47,267 nucleotides of DNA from Candidatus Rokuibacteriota bacterium (GCA_003220345.1 QHSC01000084.1:1-47267); one strand, 5' to 3'; shown: positions 8,521 to 17,651, counted from the first letter of the stretch. The notes: generated by a model from the sequence alone, not told the origin. Numbers and translations are program-made.

Positions 8521-9168
8521 GTGTCCACGACTCTCTTGCGTAAGCTCCTGAGCATCCCGCTCGTCGTGATCTTCATGCTGGGTGCCGTGGGGCTCTCATG
8601 GGCCGGGCCTCCCACGGACCAGCTGCGCGCCTATACGGATCAGGTGCTCAAGATCCTGGAGGACCCGAGCCTCAGCTTGCCCGATCGGCGCACCGCGGTG
8701 CGAAAGGTCGCCAGCGAGGCCTTCGACGTCTCGGAGACGGCCAAGCGGGCCCTGGGCCAGCACTGGCAACAGCGAACGCCGGCCGAGCGCGAGGAGTTCA
8801 TCCACCTCTTCGCCAACCTGCTCGAGCAGACCTATATCTCTCGGATAAGTGAATTCGGTGGGGAGCGCATCACCTACCTGGCCGAGCAGATCGACGGCGA
8901 TCGGGCGACCGTGCGGGCGCGAATCGTGACGAGCAAGGGCACCGAGGTCCCTGTCGAATCGCGGCTCCTGAAGAGCCAAGACCGATGGCTCATCTACGAT
9001 GTGCTCATCGCGAACATGAGCTTGATCTCGAACTACCGGACGCAGTTCGATCGCGTGATCCGGACGAGCTCCTATCCGGACCTCGTCCAGCGGCTGAAGA
9101 CGCGCGGCGACGCCCTGAACGAGAAAGATGGCAGCGCGCCGAAGGGCTCGGCCCCCGGCAAGCGCTAG
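8521..9168 (+). CDS. mlaC: MlaC/Ttg2D-family periplasmic phospholipid-binding protein
   Basis: The 215-residue protein starts at a GTG with GAGGGA upstream and carries a signal peptide ending near LSWAG. The MlaC fold is recognisable from LPDRRTAVRKVASEAFDVSE, the ALGQHWQQRTPAEREEFIHL helix, LLEQTYISRI and VESRLLKSQDRWLIYDV. MlaC ferries phospholipids between the outer-membrane lipoprotein MlaA and the inner-membrane MlaFEDB complex. No mlaA, D, E or F gene is in the window, so this copy is an orphan here. Confidence 0.87.
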   Translation: MSTTLLRKLLSIPLVVIFMLGAVGLSWAGPPTDQLRAYTDQVLKILEDPSLSLPDRRTAVRKVASEAFDVSETAKRALGQHWQQRTPAEREEFIHLFANLLEQTYISRISEFGGERITYLAEQIDGDRATVRARIVTSKGTEVPVESRLLKSQDRWLIYDVLIANMSLISNYRTQFDRVIRTSSYPDLVQRLKTRGDALNEKDGSAPKGSAPGKR

Positions 9169-9243
9169 AAGAGCGACCGCTCCGCAGGTTAGGCGCACTT
9201 CTTCGTCATTTTCTGGGCCCCATCCGAGCGATAATCCCCGCGG

Positions 9244-9320
9244 GCGCCCGTAGCTCAGGTGGACAGAGCATCGGCCTTCTAAGCCGAGGGTCGGGGGTTC
9301 GAATCCCTCCGGGCGCGCCA
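9244..9320 (+). tRNA. tRNA-Arg (anticodon UCU)
   Basis: Acceptor GCGCCCG pairs with CGGGCGC and the anticodon stem TCGGC pairs with GCCGA around CTTCTAA, giving anticodon TCT at 9278-9280. The T arm contains GGTTCGAATCC and the CCA end is encoded (9318-9320). A -10-like GATAAT at 9230-9235 ends 8 bases before the gene. Confidence 0.96.
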
Positions 9321-9347
9321 AAAAGGCTCTCGACATTCCGGTCACTT

Positions 9348-9360
9348 GGTAAGACCTACA
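9348..9360 (+). promoter_or_regulatory. Palindromic operator-like site (KGTAAGNCYTRCA family), site 1
   Basis: GGTAAGACCTACA differs at two outer positions from the perfect copies TGTAAG-N-CTTACA at 13850 and 17720. It lies about 130 bases upstream of a sigma-54-type promoter (9484-9499). This is the spacing expected of an enhancer for an NtrC-type activator. Confidence 0.45.
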
Positions 9361-9483
9361 CGCCGGTCGGAAAATTCTTCTCATGTTTCCGTCGGTCGAG
9401 CGGCTGCGATCCGAGCAGTCCGGGAATCTTCCGACCAATCAGGGGGTTGGCCCGCGCAGGTTGTTCGCATCCTGTGCAGCCGA

Positions 9484-9499
9484 TGGCATATCGGATGCA
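9484..9499 (+). promoter_or_regulatory. Sigma-54-type promoter of the peptidoglycan-binding-domain gene
   Basis: TGGCATATCGGATGCA keeps the invariant GG (9485-9486) and GC (9497-9498) with exactly 10 bases between. It differs from the consensus TGGCAYRNNNNTTGCW at one base. A start of transcription near 9510 would leave about 19 bases before the ATG at 9529. Confidence 0.55.
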
Positions 9500-9528
9500 G
9501 CCGTCGACTGCCGCGGAGGTGATGACCC

Positions 9529-9876
9529 ATGCGATTGATTCGGTCGGCAAGTCTCGGAATCGCAAGCTGCACATCACTCGTGATGCTGGCGTCGCTGGTC
9601 ATCGCGGCAGTGGGAGAGGCGCAGAGTCCGGTCCGGGCGAAACCTGCGACGGCGACTGCTCAATCCAAGAAGCCCACGCCTGAGCGGATTCGCGAGGTCC
9701 AGAAGGCGCTCCTCGAAGCGGGACATGATCCAGGCCCCATCGACGGGATCCTGGGCCCTCGAACGAAGGCGGCCCTCCGGCAATACGCGTCAGCGCCTCC
9801 TCCCCAGGCACTCACGCCCGCTCAGCAGATCATCGCTCAGTTCAACCGGGAAAATGACCGACCTCAGAGCCCGTGA
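9529..9876 (+). CDS. Small secreted protein with peptidoglycan-binding-like domain
   Basis: The 115-residue protein has a signal peptide (ISLG-like basic start, hydrophobic to about residue 32, AQSP). One PG_binding_1-type repeat follows: IREVQKALLEAGHDPGPIDG, then ILGPRTKAALRQYA. The C-terminus is a short charged tail. It probably sits on cell wall or outer-membrane-proximal structures. The gene has its own putative sigma-54 promoter and lies just before the two-component genes. Confidence 0.7.
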   Translation: MRLIRSASLGIASCTSLVMLASLVIAAVGEAQSPVRAKPATATAQSKKPTPERIREVQKALLEAGHDPGPIDGILGPRTKAALRQYASAPPPQALTPAQQIIAQFNRENDRPQSP

Positions 9877-9913
9877 GCTGACGAGTGCCCCATCTTTTCC
9901 TGGCTCTCATGAT

Positions 9914-9935
9914 CCCCGATCGATCACGATCGGGG
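9914..9935 (+). terminator. Strong hairpin, possible terminator
   Basis: CCCCGATCG (9914-9922) pairs perfectly with CGATCGGGG (9927-9935) around an ATCA loop, 38 bases after the preceding stop. There is no T-run after it, so termination would have to be Rho-assisted, or the hairpin has another role. The rest of 9877-10140 holds only a weak extended -10 (TGCTATGCT, 10075-10083) ahead of the regulator gene. Confidence 0.4.
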
Positions 9936-10140
9936 GTCGGGAGGTGAATCGGTTGGTGCAGCGCTGAGTCGCGGGACCACCGGTGCCGGCGCCTGGCCAC
10001 GCGGCCGGCCGGCGCTATCGCCCCTGGATGCTCCGACCCTTCAGTTCGGCGCCCCTCTCCGACACTCCCAGTCCTGCTATGCTAGCCGGACGGTTAGCGA
10101 AAGTGATCCCGGCAGAGTCCGTCGTGAACATGGGGTACGC

Positions 10141-11502
10141 ATGGCACTGAGAGTTCTGGTCGCAGACGACGAAGCCGCTGCCCGCAAGGGGCTGACGTCC
10201 TTGCTCTCCGGCTGGGGATACGAGGTCGAGGAGGCGAGCGACGGCGAGGAGGCTCTTCAGAAAGCCACGGTCTTCTTGCCCTCGGTCGTCGTCTCCGATC
10301 TCGTCATGCCGAAGCTCGACGGCCTCGCGCTTCTCAAGTCGCTGCAGCAGGAGCTTCCCTTCGTGAGCGTCATCCTGCTCACGGGGCAGGGCAGCATCGA
10401 CAGCGCGGTGGCCGCCATGAAGGAAGGCGCCTACGACTACTTGATGAAGCCGGTACACGTGGGCCGGCTCAAGGCGCTCATTCCCAAGGCTGCGGAGAAA
10501 GGGGAAGCGCTCCGCGAGATTATCCTGCTGCGGCGACGGGTCCGACAGGTCTGGGGCCTGGGCAAGCTCGTGGGCACCAGCGCGCCCATGCAGGAGGTCT
10601 ACCGGCTCGTGGAGCTGGCCGCGCCCACGCCCGCGCCGGTCCTGATCACGGGCGAGAGCGGCACGGGCAAGGAGCTGGCCGCGCGCACGCTCCACGAGCT
10701 TTCGCCCCGCGCTCAGGGGCCCTTCGTCGCCGTCAATTGCGCCGCCATCCCCGAGACCTTGCTGGAGAGCGAGATCTTCGGCCATGAGAAGGGCGCCTTC
10801 ACGGGCGCCCTGGAGCGTCGCCTCGGATGCTTCGAGCTGGCGCATCAGGGCACGCTCTTCCTCGACGAGATCGCGGAGATGAACTCCGGGACCCAGGCCA
10901 AGTTTCTCCGCATCCTGCAGGACGGCACCATGCGGCGCCTGGGGAGCAAGACGGAGGTGCGCGTGGACGTCCGCGTGCTCGCGGCCACCAACAAGGATCC
11001 GATCAAGGCGCTCCGCGACGGCACGTTCCGCGAAGATCTCTACTACCGCCTCAACGTGGTGAGCCTGCCCATGCCCACGTTGCGCGAGCGGCCGGAGGAC
11101 ATTCCCATCCTCGTCCAGGCCCTCGTGGAGGAGTTCAACGCGAAGTACGACAAGCACATCCGCTCGGTGGACGACGAGGTTCTGAAGATCCTGACCGCGC
11201 ACTCCTGGCCGGGAAATGTGCGAGAGCTCCGGAACACGCTGGAGCGGGCCGCCATCGTGTGCGACGGCGACCTCATCGCGGCCAAGCATCTGCCGCCGGA
11301 GCCGTCCGTGCGCATCGAGGCCGACGTGATCGACTCACCCGATACCGTCTCTTTCAGGATCGGCACCAGCCTCGACGACGCGGAAAAGCAGCTGATCCTC
11401 CGGACCCTCAGCGCCCACGGCAACAACAAGACGCGGACGGCGGAGATCCTGGGGATCAGCTTGAAGACCCTCCATAACAAGCTGAAGTCCTACGGCGCCT
11501 AG
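10141..11502 (+). CDS. NtrC-type sigma-54-dependent response regulator
   Basis: The 453-residue activator has three domains. The receiver (about 4-115) has acidic pocket D9/D10, phospho-acceptor Asp53, Thr81 and Lys103. The AAA+ sigma-54 interaction domain (about 140-370) has Walker A GESGTGKE (171-178), the intact GAFTGA loop (218-223) and Walker B LFLDE (239-243). A Fis-type helix-turn-helix ends the protein (KTRTAEILGISLKTLHNKLK). It can therefore open sigma-54 promoters when phosphorylated. The cognate kinase follows after one base. Three sigma-54-type promoters with shared palindromes flank this gene pair (9484, 13960, 17839), making them the prime candidate targets. Confidence 0.95.
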   Translation: MALRVLVADDEAAARKGLTSLLSGWGYEVEEASDGEEALQKATVFLPSVVVSDLVMPKLDGLALLKSLQQELPFVSVILLTGQGSIDSAVAAMKEGAYDYLMKPVHVGRLKALIPKAAEKGEALREIILLRRRVRQVWGLGKLVGTSAPMQEVYRLVELAAPTPAPVLITGESGTGKELAARTLHELSPRAQGPFVAVNCAAIPETLLESEIFGHEKGAFTGALERRLGCFELAHQGTLFLDEIAEMNSGTQAKFLRILQDGTMRRLGSKTEVRVDVRVLAATNKDPIKALRDGTFREDLYYRLNVVSLPMPTLRERPEDIPILVQALVEEFNAKYDKHIRSVDDEVLKILTAHSWPGNVRELRNTLERAAIVCDGDLIAAKHLPPEPSVRIEADVIDSPDTVSFRIGTSLDDAEKQLILRTLSAHGNNKTRTAEILGISLKTLHNKLKSYGA

Positions 11503-11503
11503 C

Positions 11504-13306
11504 ATGCGATTCGGCATTCGCAGCAAGGACGCCGTCGCGGTGACACTGCTCACGTTCCTCGTGGTTGCCACCACCACCATGGTGCACATCTCCCAGCTCA
11601 CCCGGGTGGTCATCCAGGAAGCCTCGGGACAGGCTCAGCTCGTGGCCAAGCAGATTTACGCGCAGATCGGGCAGGTCCTCACGCGCGCCCCCGGCCGCCC
11701 TCCGCTCGAGGCTCTGCGCCGGGACCGCGAGCTTCGCAACCTGCTCGAGTCCAGCGTGGGGTACTCGCCTCATCTCGTGTACGCTTTCGTCTCCGACGGC
11801 GGCGGGGCCGCCCTCCTGGATACGCGGCGTGACCGCGAGGGCGCTCCCGCGCTCGAGCCGGGCCGTCTGGACGAGCTGCTGGGCCTCGGCACCATCCGGC
11901 GATTCTCCGCGCTCTACCGGAGCGGCGAGACCTACGAGACGGTGCTGCCCATGAACCTCAATGGACAGCCCTTCGCGACCATCCACCTCGGCGTCTCCAC
12001 CACCTTGCTGCGAAAAGAGCTCAACGCCTCGGTCGGGCGGAGTCTCACCCTCGCCGTCATCGCGCTGCCCCTGGCCTGGCTCGCGGCCATGGCTCTGGCC
12101 CAGCTCACTTTGCGACCGCTGCGCGCCCTGGGGGGCGAGCTGGACCGCCTGCGGCGCGGCGAGTTCGACGTCGGCGCCAGCCTGGGCGGAGGGAACGAGT
12201 TCCAGGAGCTCTCCTCCCAGCTCCAGCGCTTGGGGCAGGAGATGCAGGCCGATCGTACGGCGACCCTGAGCGAGAAGGCCCAGCTCGAGCACATCGTCGA
12301 CCAGCTCGAGGACGGCGTCATCTTCCTCAATACCGACCAGCGGATCCTGTTCTTCAATCGAGCCGCGGCGGCGGCGGTGGGCCGACCGCTGGAACAGGTC
12401 GTGGGCACTCCACTCGCCGAGGTCCTTCCCCAGGATCACCCGCTCTGCGAGCTCATGGCCGAGAACGGCATGGGCACCGCGGCGCCCCACAACCGCACCT
12501 TGGCGTTTCCCCAGGACGGCACCACGCGCGAGTTCCTGGTGTCGATCGTGGCCATGCGTGACAAGAGCCGAGCCATGGGGGCGGCCATCCTCATGAAGGA
12601 CCTGGACTCCATCAAGACCGTCCAGTCCCTCGTCAGCTACTCGGCCAAGCTCGCGGCGCTGGGCCGGCTGACCTCCGGGGTGGCGCACGAGGTCAAAAAT
12701 CCCCTCAACGCCATGATGATCCACCTCGAGCTGCTCAAGGAGCGCCTGGAGGCGCCGAGCGCCGAGGTGCAGCAGAGCCTCGAAGTGATCGGCTCGGAGA
12801 TCCATCGCCTGGACCGGGTCGTGCAGGGCTTCCTGCGCTTCATGCGACCGCAAGAGCTCGTCCTCAAGACGATCGATGTCAACGGGCTCCTGCGGAACCT
12901 GACCGCGCTGATCGAGGCGGAATGGCAGGGTGAGGGAATCCGCATCGCGTGCGAGCTGGATCCGACCCTCCCGCCCGTGGGCGCCGACGAGGAGCTCTTG
13001 CGTCAGGCCTTCCTGAACATGCTCCAGAACGCCGGGCAGGCCATGCCGAAGGGCGGAACGGTGACCATCCGGACCACCTGCCACGGCCGCGACGTGGTGC
13101 GTGTGGACATCGCGGACGAGGGCGTGGGCATCGCCCGCGACGACCTCGAGCGTGTCTTCAAGCTCTACTACACGACCAAGCCGGAGGGCACGGGGATCGG
13201 CCTCTCCGTCGCCTATCGAATCGTCCAGCTCCACGACGGCGCCATCGAGGTTGATTCGGAGCTCGGGCGGGGGACGACCATGACCGTCCGGCTGCCGGCA
13301 AGATAG
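11504..13306 (+). CDS. Membrane sensor histidine kinase, partner of the adjacent NtrC-type regulator
   Basis: The 600-residue kinase has a membrane helix at about 11-30, an extracytoplasmic sensor to about 178, a second helix at 180-200, HAMP (about 201-255) and a PAS domain (about 260-370). The phospho-acceptor His395 lies in VAHEVKNPLN. The ATPase domain has an N-box (NMLQNAGQAM), G1 (DEGVGIARDD) and G2 (GTGIGLSVAYRIV). This is the NtrB/ZraS-like layout. It would sense an envelope or periplasmic signal and phosphorylate Asp53 of the regulator. No ligand-binding motif can be named for the sensor part. Confidence 0.93.
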   Translation: MRFGIRSKDAVAVTLLTFLVVATTTMVHISQLTRVVIQEASGQAQLVAKQIYAQIGQVLTRAPGRPPLEALRRDRELRNLLESSVGYSPHLVYAFVSDGGGAALLDTRRDREGAPALEPGRLDELLGLGTIRRFSALYRSGETYETVLPMNLNGQPFATIHLGVSTTLLRKELNASVGRSLTLAVIALPLAWLAAMALAQLTLRPLRALGGELDRLRRGEFDVGASLGGGNEFQELSSQLQRLGQEMQADRTATLSEKAQLEHIVDQLEDGVIFLNTDQRILFFNRAAAAAVGRPLEQVVGTPLAEVLPQDHPLCELMAENGMGTAAPHNRTLAFPQDGTTREFLVSIVAMRDKSRAMGAAILMKDLDSIKTVQSLVSYSAKLAALGRLTSGVAHEVKNPLNAMMIHLELLKERLEAPSAEVQQSLEVIGSEIHRLDRVVQGFLRFMRPQELVLKTIDVNGLLRNLTALIEAEWQGEGIRIACELDPTLPPVGADEELLRQAFLNMLQNAGQAMPKGGTVTIRTTCHGRDVVRVDIADEGVGIARDDLERVFKLYYTTKPEGTGIGLSVAYRIVQLHDGAIEVDSELGRGTTMTVRLPAR

Positions 13307-13309
13307 CTG

Positions 13310-13843
13310 ATGCGGGCGCTGGTCTGGGCGCTCGTGATCTGCCTGGGACTCTCCGGGTGCGCGTCTCTCAAGGAGTTCTTCTCTCCCGCGCCGGCGGCGC
13401 CGCCCCTGCGCTCGGCGCCGGCACCTGTTGACCTGCCCGCGGGTCCCGTGCTTCCGCCGGTGGCGCCCGCGATGGTCGCGCCTCCAGCCCCCCCGCCACC
13501 TCAGCGGCCGGTCTCGCCCGGAGACTCTCCCTTCCGCGCCGCGCCGCCGCCTCCGGAGCCGTCGCCCTCTCCTCCACCGCCCGTCCTCTCTCCGCAGGTG
13601 AGCACCGAGGAGGACGCGCGGCTCCGCGGCGACGCGCAGAACCGGATGACGGGGACGGAGACGCTGCTGCGCCAGGTGAATTCGAAAAAGCTCGCCGGGC
13701 AGCAGCAGGAGAATTTCCGGATCATCGAGAGTCTCCTGGCCAGCGCCAAGGACGCGCTCTACGCGCGCGACACCCAGCGCGCCCGCACGCTCGCCGAGAA
13801 GGCGTTCCTGCTCGCCGAGGATCTCGTCCGCAGTCTCCGCTAA
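13310..13843 (+). CDS. Proline-rich lipoprotein of unknown function
   Basis: The 177-residue protein starts three bases after the kinase stop, so it is probably the third gene of the two-component operon. It has a lipoprotein signal (RALVWALVICLGLSGC). A long Pro/Ala/Ser-rich, disordered region follows (about 25-98), then a helical C-terminal domain (about 100-177: NRMTGTETLLRQVNSKKLAG to the end). The layout suggests a tether with a coiled helical head that could feed a periplasmic signal to the kinase; that is inference from position only. Confidence 0.7.
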   Translation: MRALVWALVICLGLSGCASLKEFFSPAPAAPPLRSAPAPVDLPAGPVLPPVAPAMVAPPAPPPPQRPVSPGDSPFRAAPPPPEPSPSPPPPVLSPQVSTEEDARLRGDAQNRMTGTETLLRQVNSKKLAGQQQENFRIIESLLASAKDALYARDTQRARTLAEKAFLLAEDLVRSLR

Positions 13844-13849
13844 GTGTCG

Positions 13850-13882
13850 TGTAAGCCTTACATTCGCTCGGTAAGACTTGCT
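13850..13882 (+). promoter_or_regulatory. Paired palindromic operator-like sites 2 and 3 upstream of the trehalose operon
   Basis: TGTAAGCCTTACA (13850-13862) has perfect six-base arms. GGTAAGACTTGCT (13870-13882) is a weaker copy 20 bases on, about two helical turns. Their centres are about 105 and 85 bases upstream of the GG of the sigma-54-type promoter at 13960. The 13844-14132 gap holds these sites, the promoter and an untranslated leader. Confidence 0.6.
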
Positions 13883-13959
13883 GTGCTCCGCCGGCTGACG
13901 CGTCGCGTCTTTAGAACGTAACTCTGTGAAACACCAGCCATTCTGAGCCGTACCGCCCG

Positions 13960-13975
13960 TGGCATGGCCGTTGCG
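13960..13975 (+). promoter_or_regulatory. Sigma-54-type promoter of the trehalose operon
   Basis: TGGCATGGCCGTTGCG matches the consensus TGGCAYRNNNNTTGCW at every defined base except the last. GG is at 13961-13962 and GC at 13973-13974 with 10 bases between. Transcription would start near 13986, leaving a leader of about 147 bases before otsB. Confidence 0.7.
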
Positions 13976-14132
13976 GTAATCCCTCCACCAATGCTCAGAT
14001 CACTTGGGCCGGACGAGCCGCGCACGAATAGCAAAATCGGGGACATGGAGATCTCTTACATGCTCCTATCCACTCTTGTTCTCCAGCGATACTTGTCGAG
14101 CGGACGCCTCCACGGGCGGGGGAGGAGCGGCC

Positions 14133-14942
14133 ATGCGTGAGACGTCCGCGCACATCCCGGAGTGGCTCGGCGACTGGGTCGGGGGCGGAGGCAGCCTCCT
14201 GTTGATGACCGACTATGACGGCACCCTGACGCCCATCGTCAACGATCCCGAGGACGCGTGTCTGGCCGACGAGGTGCGTGAGCGCCTTCGCGCGTTGGCG
14301 CGGACGCCCGGCGTGCGCGTGGCCGTGATCTCCGGGCGTGATCTCGAGGACCTCCGTGAGCGCGTGGCTGTGCCCGAGCTCATCTATGCGGGCTGTCACG
14401 GGCTCGAGATCAGCGGACCCAATCTCTCCTTCAGCCATCCCGATGCCGAGGCGCAGCAGGACGCCGTGCACGCGGTGAGCATGGCGCTGTGCATGGGGGC
14501 GCCGTTCATCGAGGGCATGCGGGTGGAGCCGAAGCGTCTCGGAGTGGCCGTGCACTACCGGCACGTGGCCGCGGCGGGCCGCCAGGAGCTGGAGACGGTG
14601 CTCGCGCGATCCCTCCACCGCAAGGGCGGGCAATTCAAGCTGATCCACGGGCACAAGGTCATCGAGGTGTTGCCCCAGGTCTCATGGAACAAGGGTCTGT
14701 GCGCCCTCTGGATACGGGATCGCATGATGATCGAGCTGCCCGCCCCCATGATCGTGTTCTACATGGGCGACGACTGGACGGACGAGTACGCCTTCGAGAT
14801 CCTGGTAGGGAAGGCGGTGACCGTGCGCGTGGGCGAAGCGCACGAGCCGTCGAAGGCGGACTACCGGATCAGTGGCGTCCACGAGGTGGAGCGGCTGCTC
14901 ACCAATATCGCCTCCGAGGTTGTCGAGAGGAGAGCCTCGTGA
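14133..14942 (+). CDS. otsB: Trehalose-6-phosphate phosphatase OtsB
   Basis: The 269-residue HAD-family enzyme removes phosphate from trehalose 6-phosphate, the second step of trehalose synthesis. HAD motif I is DYDGTLTP near residue 28, motif II is VISGRDLEDL, the phosphatase-specific CHGLEI is present, and motif IV is FYMGDDWTDEYAF. The ATG at 14133 is chosen over an open upstream extension because GGAGGAG lies five bases before it. Its TGA overlaps the GTG of the synthase gene, so the pair is co-translated. Confidence 0.94.
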   Translation: MRETSAHIPEWLGDWVGGGGSLLLMTDYDGTLTPIVNDPEDACLADEVRERLRALARTPGVRVAVISGRDLEDLRERVAVPELIYAGCHGLEISGPNLSFSHPDAEAQQDAVHAVSMALCMGAPFIEGMRVEPKRLGVAVHYRHVAAAGRQELETVLARSLHRKGGQFKLIHGHKVIEVLPQVSWNKGLCALWIRDRMMIELPAPMIVFYMGDDWTDEYAFEILVGKAVTVRVGEAHEPSKADYRISGVHEVERLLTNIASEVVERRAS

Positions 14943-17209
14943 GAGTCACCACCCGACTCGTCCTGGCCATCTGGATCACCGCCCTCGCCGTGGTGGCGGG
15001 CTTCGCGTATCTCCAGGTCTCGGACGAGCGGCAGCGCCTGCGTCAGGAGCTCGAGCGCCGCGCCTCGCTGCTCGGAGAAGGCCTGCAAGACGGTGTGGAG
15101 GCCGCGCTGAGCCGCAACTCGCGCCCCGCTCTCGAGCGATTGCTGAAGCGATTCGGTCGGCCCGGCCAGCGGCTCGCCGTCTATGACACGAAGGCGAGCC
15201 TGGTCGCCCTCGCCCCGGAATCCTTCGTGCCCCGGCCCGAGACGGCGTCCGACGTCACGGCGGCCATCACCAGCGGCTCCGTGCAACAGGTCTTCCGACA
15301 GATGAGCGGCCGGACGTTCTACGTCTATGTCATGCCCGTCCCTCGTGAGGAAAAGCCGCTCGGCGCGGTGGCGGTGGTCCTCGATGCCTCCTACCTGGCG
15401 GAAGCCGAGCAAGCAGTGTGGCGCGAGAACGGCATCCGCTTCCTCGTCCTCGGAGCCATCCTGTCGCTCATCGCGCTCCTCGTCGTCCGCATGAGCATCA
15501 CGGGCCCCATGGCCAAGATCACCCGATGGACGAAGGCGGTCCGCCGCGGCCAGCACCTGGAGCCCATGAAGCTCGGCGATCCGAGCCTCTTCGGCCCCAT
15601 CACGCGTGAGGTCTCGGTGCTGGCGAGGAGCCTCCAGCGGGCCCGGGCCGCCGCCGAGGAGGAGGCAGCCCTCCGCCTCAAGGGAGAAACCCTCTGGACG
15701 GAGGAGCGGCTCAAGCAGTTCGTCAAGCTCCGGCTCGGGGAGGCTCCGCTCTTCGTGGTGTCCAATCGCGAGCCCGTGAGCCATGTGTGGAAGGACGGGC
15801 GGATCGTCGCCCGGCGGCCCGCCAGCGGTCTGGTCACGGCCATGGAGCCCGTCATGCGAGCGTGCGGCGGCGTGTGGACCGCCCAGGCCAGCGGCGATGC
15901 CGATCGCGAGACGACGGACGCCGGCGGCCACCTGGGCGTGCCCGCGGACGATCCACGCTATCAGGTCCGGCGCGTCTGGCTCTCCAAGGAAGAGGAAGAC
16001 GGCTACTACTACGGCTTCGCCAACGAGGGGCTGTGGCCACTCTGTCACATCGTCCACACGCGGCCGCAGTTCCGCCCCGCCGACTGGGCGCAGTACCGCG
16101 CCGTCAACGAGCGGTTCGCCGAGGCCGTGCTGGAAGAGATCCAGCACACGGAGTCCCCCCTCGTGCTCATCCAGGACTATCACTTCGCGCTCCTGCCCGC
16201 CCTGATCAAGGCCCAGCGCCCCGATGCGCGGACGGCGATCTTCTGGCACATCCCGTGGCCGAACTTCGAGGCGTTCAGCATCTGTCCCTGGCAGGAGGAT
16301 CTCCTGCGCGGGATGCTGGGGGCCGACCTCATCGGCTTCCACACGCAGTACTACTGCAACAACTTCCTGGAGACGGTGGAGCGCGTGGTCGAGGCCCGCA
16401 TCGACCGGGAGAACTTCTCGGTCAATCGAGGCTCCCACACGACCTCCGTCAAGCCGTTCCCCATCAGCGTGGCGCCCACCTTCGTCGACGATCCGCCCAA
16501 GACCTCCCGGGAGGAGCTGCTCGCGGAGCTCGGGATCTCGGCCGAATTCGTGGGCGTGGGCGTCGAGCGGCTCGACTACACCAAGGGAATCCCCGAGCGC
16601 TTCCTCGCCATCGGGCGGCTCTTCGAGCGCTTCCCCGAGTATCGCGAGCGGCTCGTCTTCGTCCAGCTCGCGGCGCCCAGCCGCAGCACCATCCGGCGCT
16701 ACCAGGAGCTCGAGGCCGAGGTCGAGACGACCGTGCAGATGGTGAACCGCGCCTTCCAGACGCGGCGCTGGCGTCCCATCGTCTACCTCAAGGGACACCA
16801 CGAGCATCGCGACATCTGGCCGTTCTACCGTCACGCCGATTTCTGCATGGTCACCTCACTGCACGACGGGATGAACCTGGTGGCCAAGGAGTTCATCTCG
16901 GTGCGCGACGACGAGGACGGGGCGCTGATCCTGAGCCAGTTCGCGGGCGCCTCCTCCGAGCTCCGCGATGCCCTGCTCGTCAACCCGTATGACATCGATG
17001 GCGTGGCCGACGCCATCCGGGCCGCGGTGGCCATGCCCCCGGAGGAGCGGCGCGCGCGGATGGCGCGGATGCGCCAGACCGTGCGGGAGCACAACATCTA
17101 TCGGTGGGCCGGCCTGCTGCTGAACGATCTGTCGCGGATCCCTGAGGAGGGTACCGCGACTTTGACGGCGACGACGCCGGGGAGGGCCAGCGATGAAGAA
17201 GCTGCGTGA
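14939..17209 (+). CDS. otsA: Membrane sensor-HAMP fused to trehalose-6-phosphate synthase (OtsA, GT20)
   Basis: The 756-residue product begins at a GTG overlapping the otsB stop, with GAGAGGAG upstream. Residues 7-26 and about 167-187 are membrane helices. Between them is an extracytoplasmic segment of about 140 residues like a chemoreceptor or kinase sensor. A HAMP-like linker (about 186-240) leads to a full GT20 domain (about 270-740). Synthase motifs include [46 protein letters not shown] and [15 protein letters not shown]20 enzymes join UDP-glucose and glucose 6-phosphate. Ordinary OtsA is soluble, about 450-500 residues, so this copy appears membrane-anchored and possibly signal-gated. 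Confidence 0.9.
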   Translation: MRVTTRLVLAIWITALAVVAGFAYLQVSDERQRLRQELERRASLLGEGLQDGVEAALSRNSRPALERLLKRFGRPGQRLAVYDTKASLVALAPESFVPRPETASDVTAAITSGSVQQVFRQMSGRTFYVYVMPVPREEKPLGAVAVVLDASYLAEAEQAVWRENGIRFLVLGAILSLIALLVVRMSITGPMAKITRWTKAVRRGQHLEPMKLGDPSLFGPITREVSVLARSLQRARAAAEEEAALRLKGETLWTEERLKQFVKLRLGEAPLFVVSNREPVSHVWKDGRIVARRPASGLVTAMEPVMRACGGVWTAQASGDADRETTDAGGHLGVPADDPRYQVRRVWLSKEEEDGYYYGFANEGLWPLCHIVHTRPQFRPADWAQYRAVNERFAEAVLEEIQHTESPLVLIQDYHFALLPALIKAQRPDARTAIFWHIPWPNFEAFSICPWQEDLLRGMLGADLIGFHTQYYCNNFLETVERVVEARIDRENFSVNRGSHTTSVKPFPISVAPTFVDDPPKTSREELLAELGISAEFVGVGVERLDYTKGIPERFLAIGRLFERFPEYRERLVFVQLAAPSRSTIRRYQELEAEVETTVQMVNRAFQTRRWRPIVYLKGHHEHRDIWPFYRHADFCMVTSLHDGMNLVAKEFISVRDDEDGALILSQFAGASSELRDALLVNPYDIDGVADAIRAAVAMPPEERRARMARMRQTVREHNIYRWAGLLLNDLSRIPEEGTATLTATTPGRASDEEAA

Positions 17210-17651
17210 CATCATGCGCCCGGATTTTCTCTTCACGGTGCAGCGTGACGCGATGGTCACCGATGCGGTGCGGCTCATGGCCGAGCGGAATGTCGGCATC
17301 GTCATCGTGCTCGACGGCAGCCGGCTCGTCGGGGTGCTCTCCGAGCGTGACGTGGTCCGGCGGGTCGTCGACGCCGGGCGAGACCCCGCCCACACCTCCG
17401 TCACGGAGGTCATGACCATGGGGGTGATCGTGGCCGATCCGGACGACGACTACCAGTCGGCCATCCGCCAGATGGACGACGCGAACATCCGGCACCTCCT
17501 CGTGGTCAGGGACGGACGGATGCTATCGATGGTGTCCATCCGAGATCTGATCCGCGTGGACATACACGACAAGAGCGAGGAGCTGCGCTACCTCCGGGAG
17601 TATCTCTACCAGGTCCCGCCCGACATCGCCGTTCGCCACGCCGCGGCATGA
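17193..17651 (+). CDS. Tandem CBS-domain protein
   Basis: The 152-residue protein consists of two CBS motifs (about 8-62 and 70-126: VTDAVRLMAERNVGIVIVLD and YQSAIRQMDDANIRHLLVV). CBS pairs bind adenine nucleotides and regulate partner proteins. It starts inside the otsA end (17-base overlap) with GGGAGGG upstream, so it is made with the synthase and is a plausible energy-state regulator of it. No enzyme domain is attached. Confidence 0.87.
   Translation: MKKLRDIMRPDFLFTVQRDAMVTDAVRLMAERNVGIVIVLDGSRLVGVLSERDVVRRVVDAGRDPAHTSVTEVMTMGVIVADPDDDYQSAIRQMDDANIRHLLVVRDGRMLSMVSIRDLIRVDIHDKSEELRYLREYLYQVPPDIAVRHAAA

Noticed and set aside
11456..13234. A 592-codon open frame antisense to the histidine kinase, and similar long antisense frames elsewhere
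   Set aside because: They lie opposite well-supported genes, have no recognisable domains and arise from GC-rich third codon positions.
14004..14132. N-terminal extension of otsB
   Set aside because: The extension lacks similarity to OtsB and overlaps the leader after the sigma-54 promoter; the ATG at 14133 has a strong GGAGGAG ribosome site.
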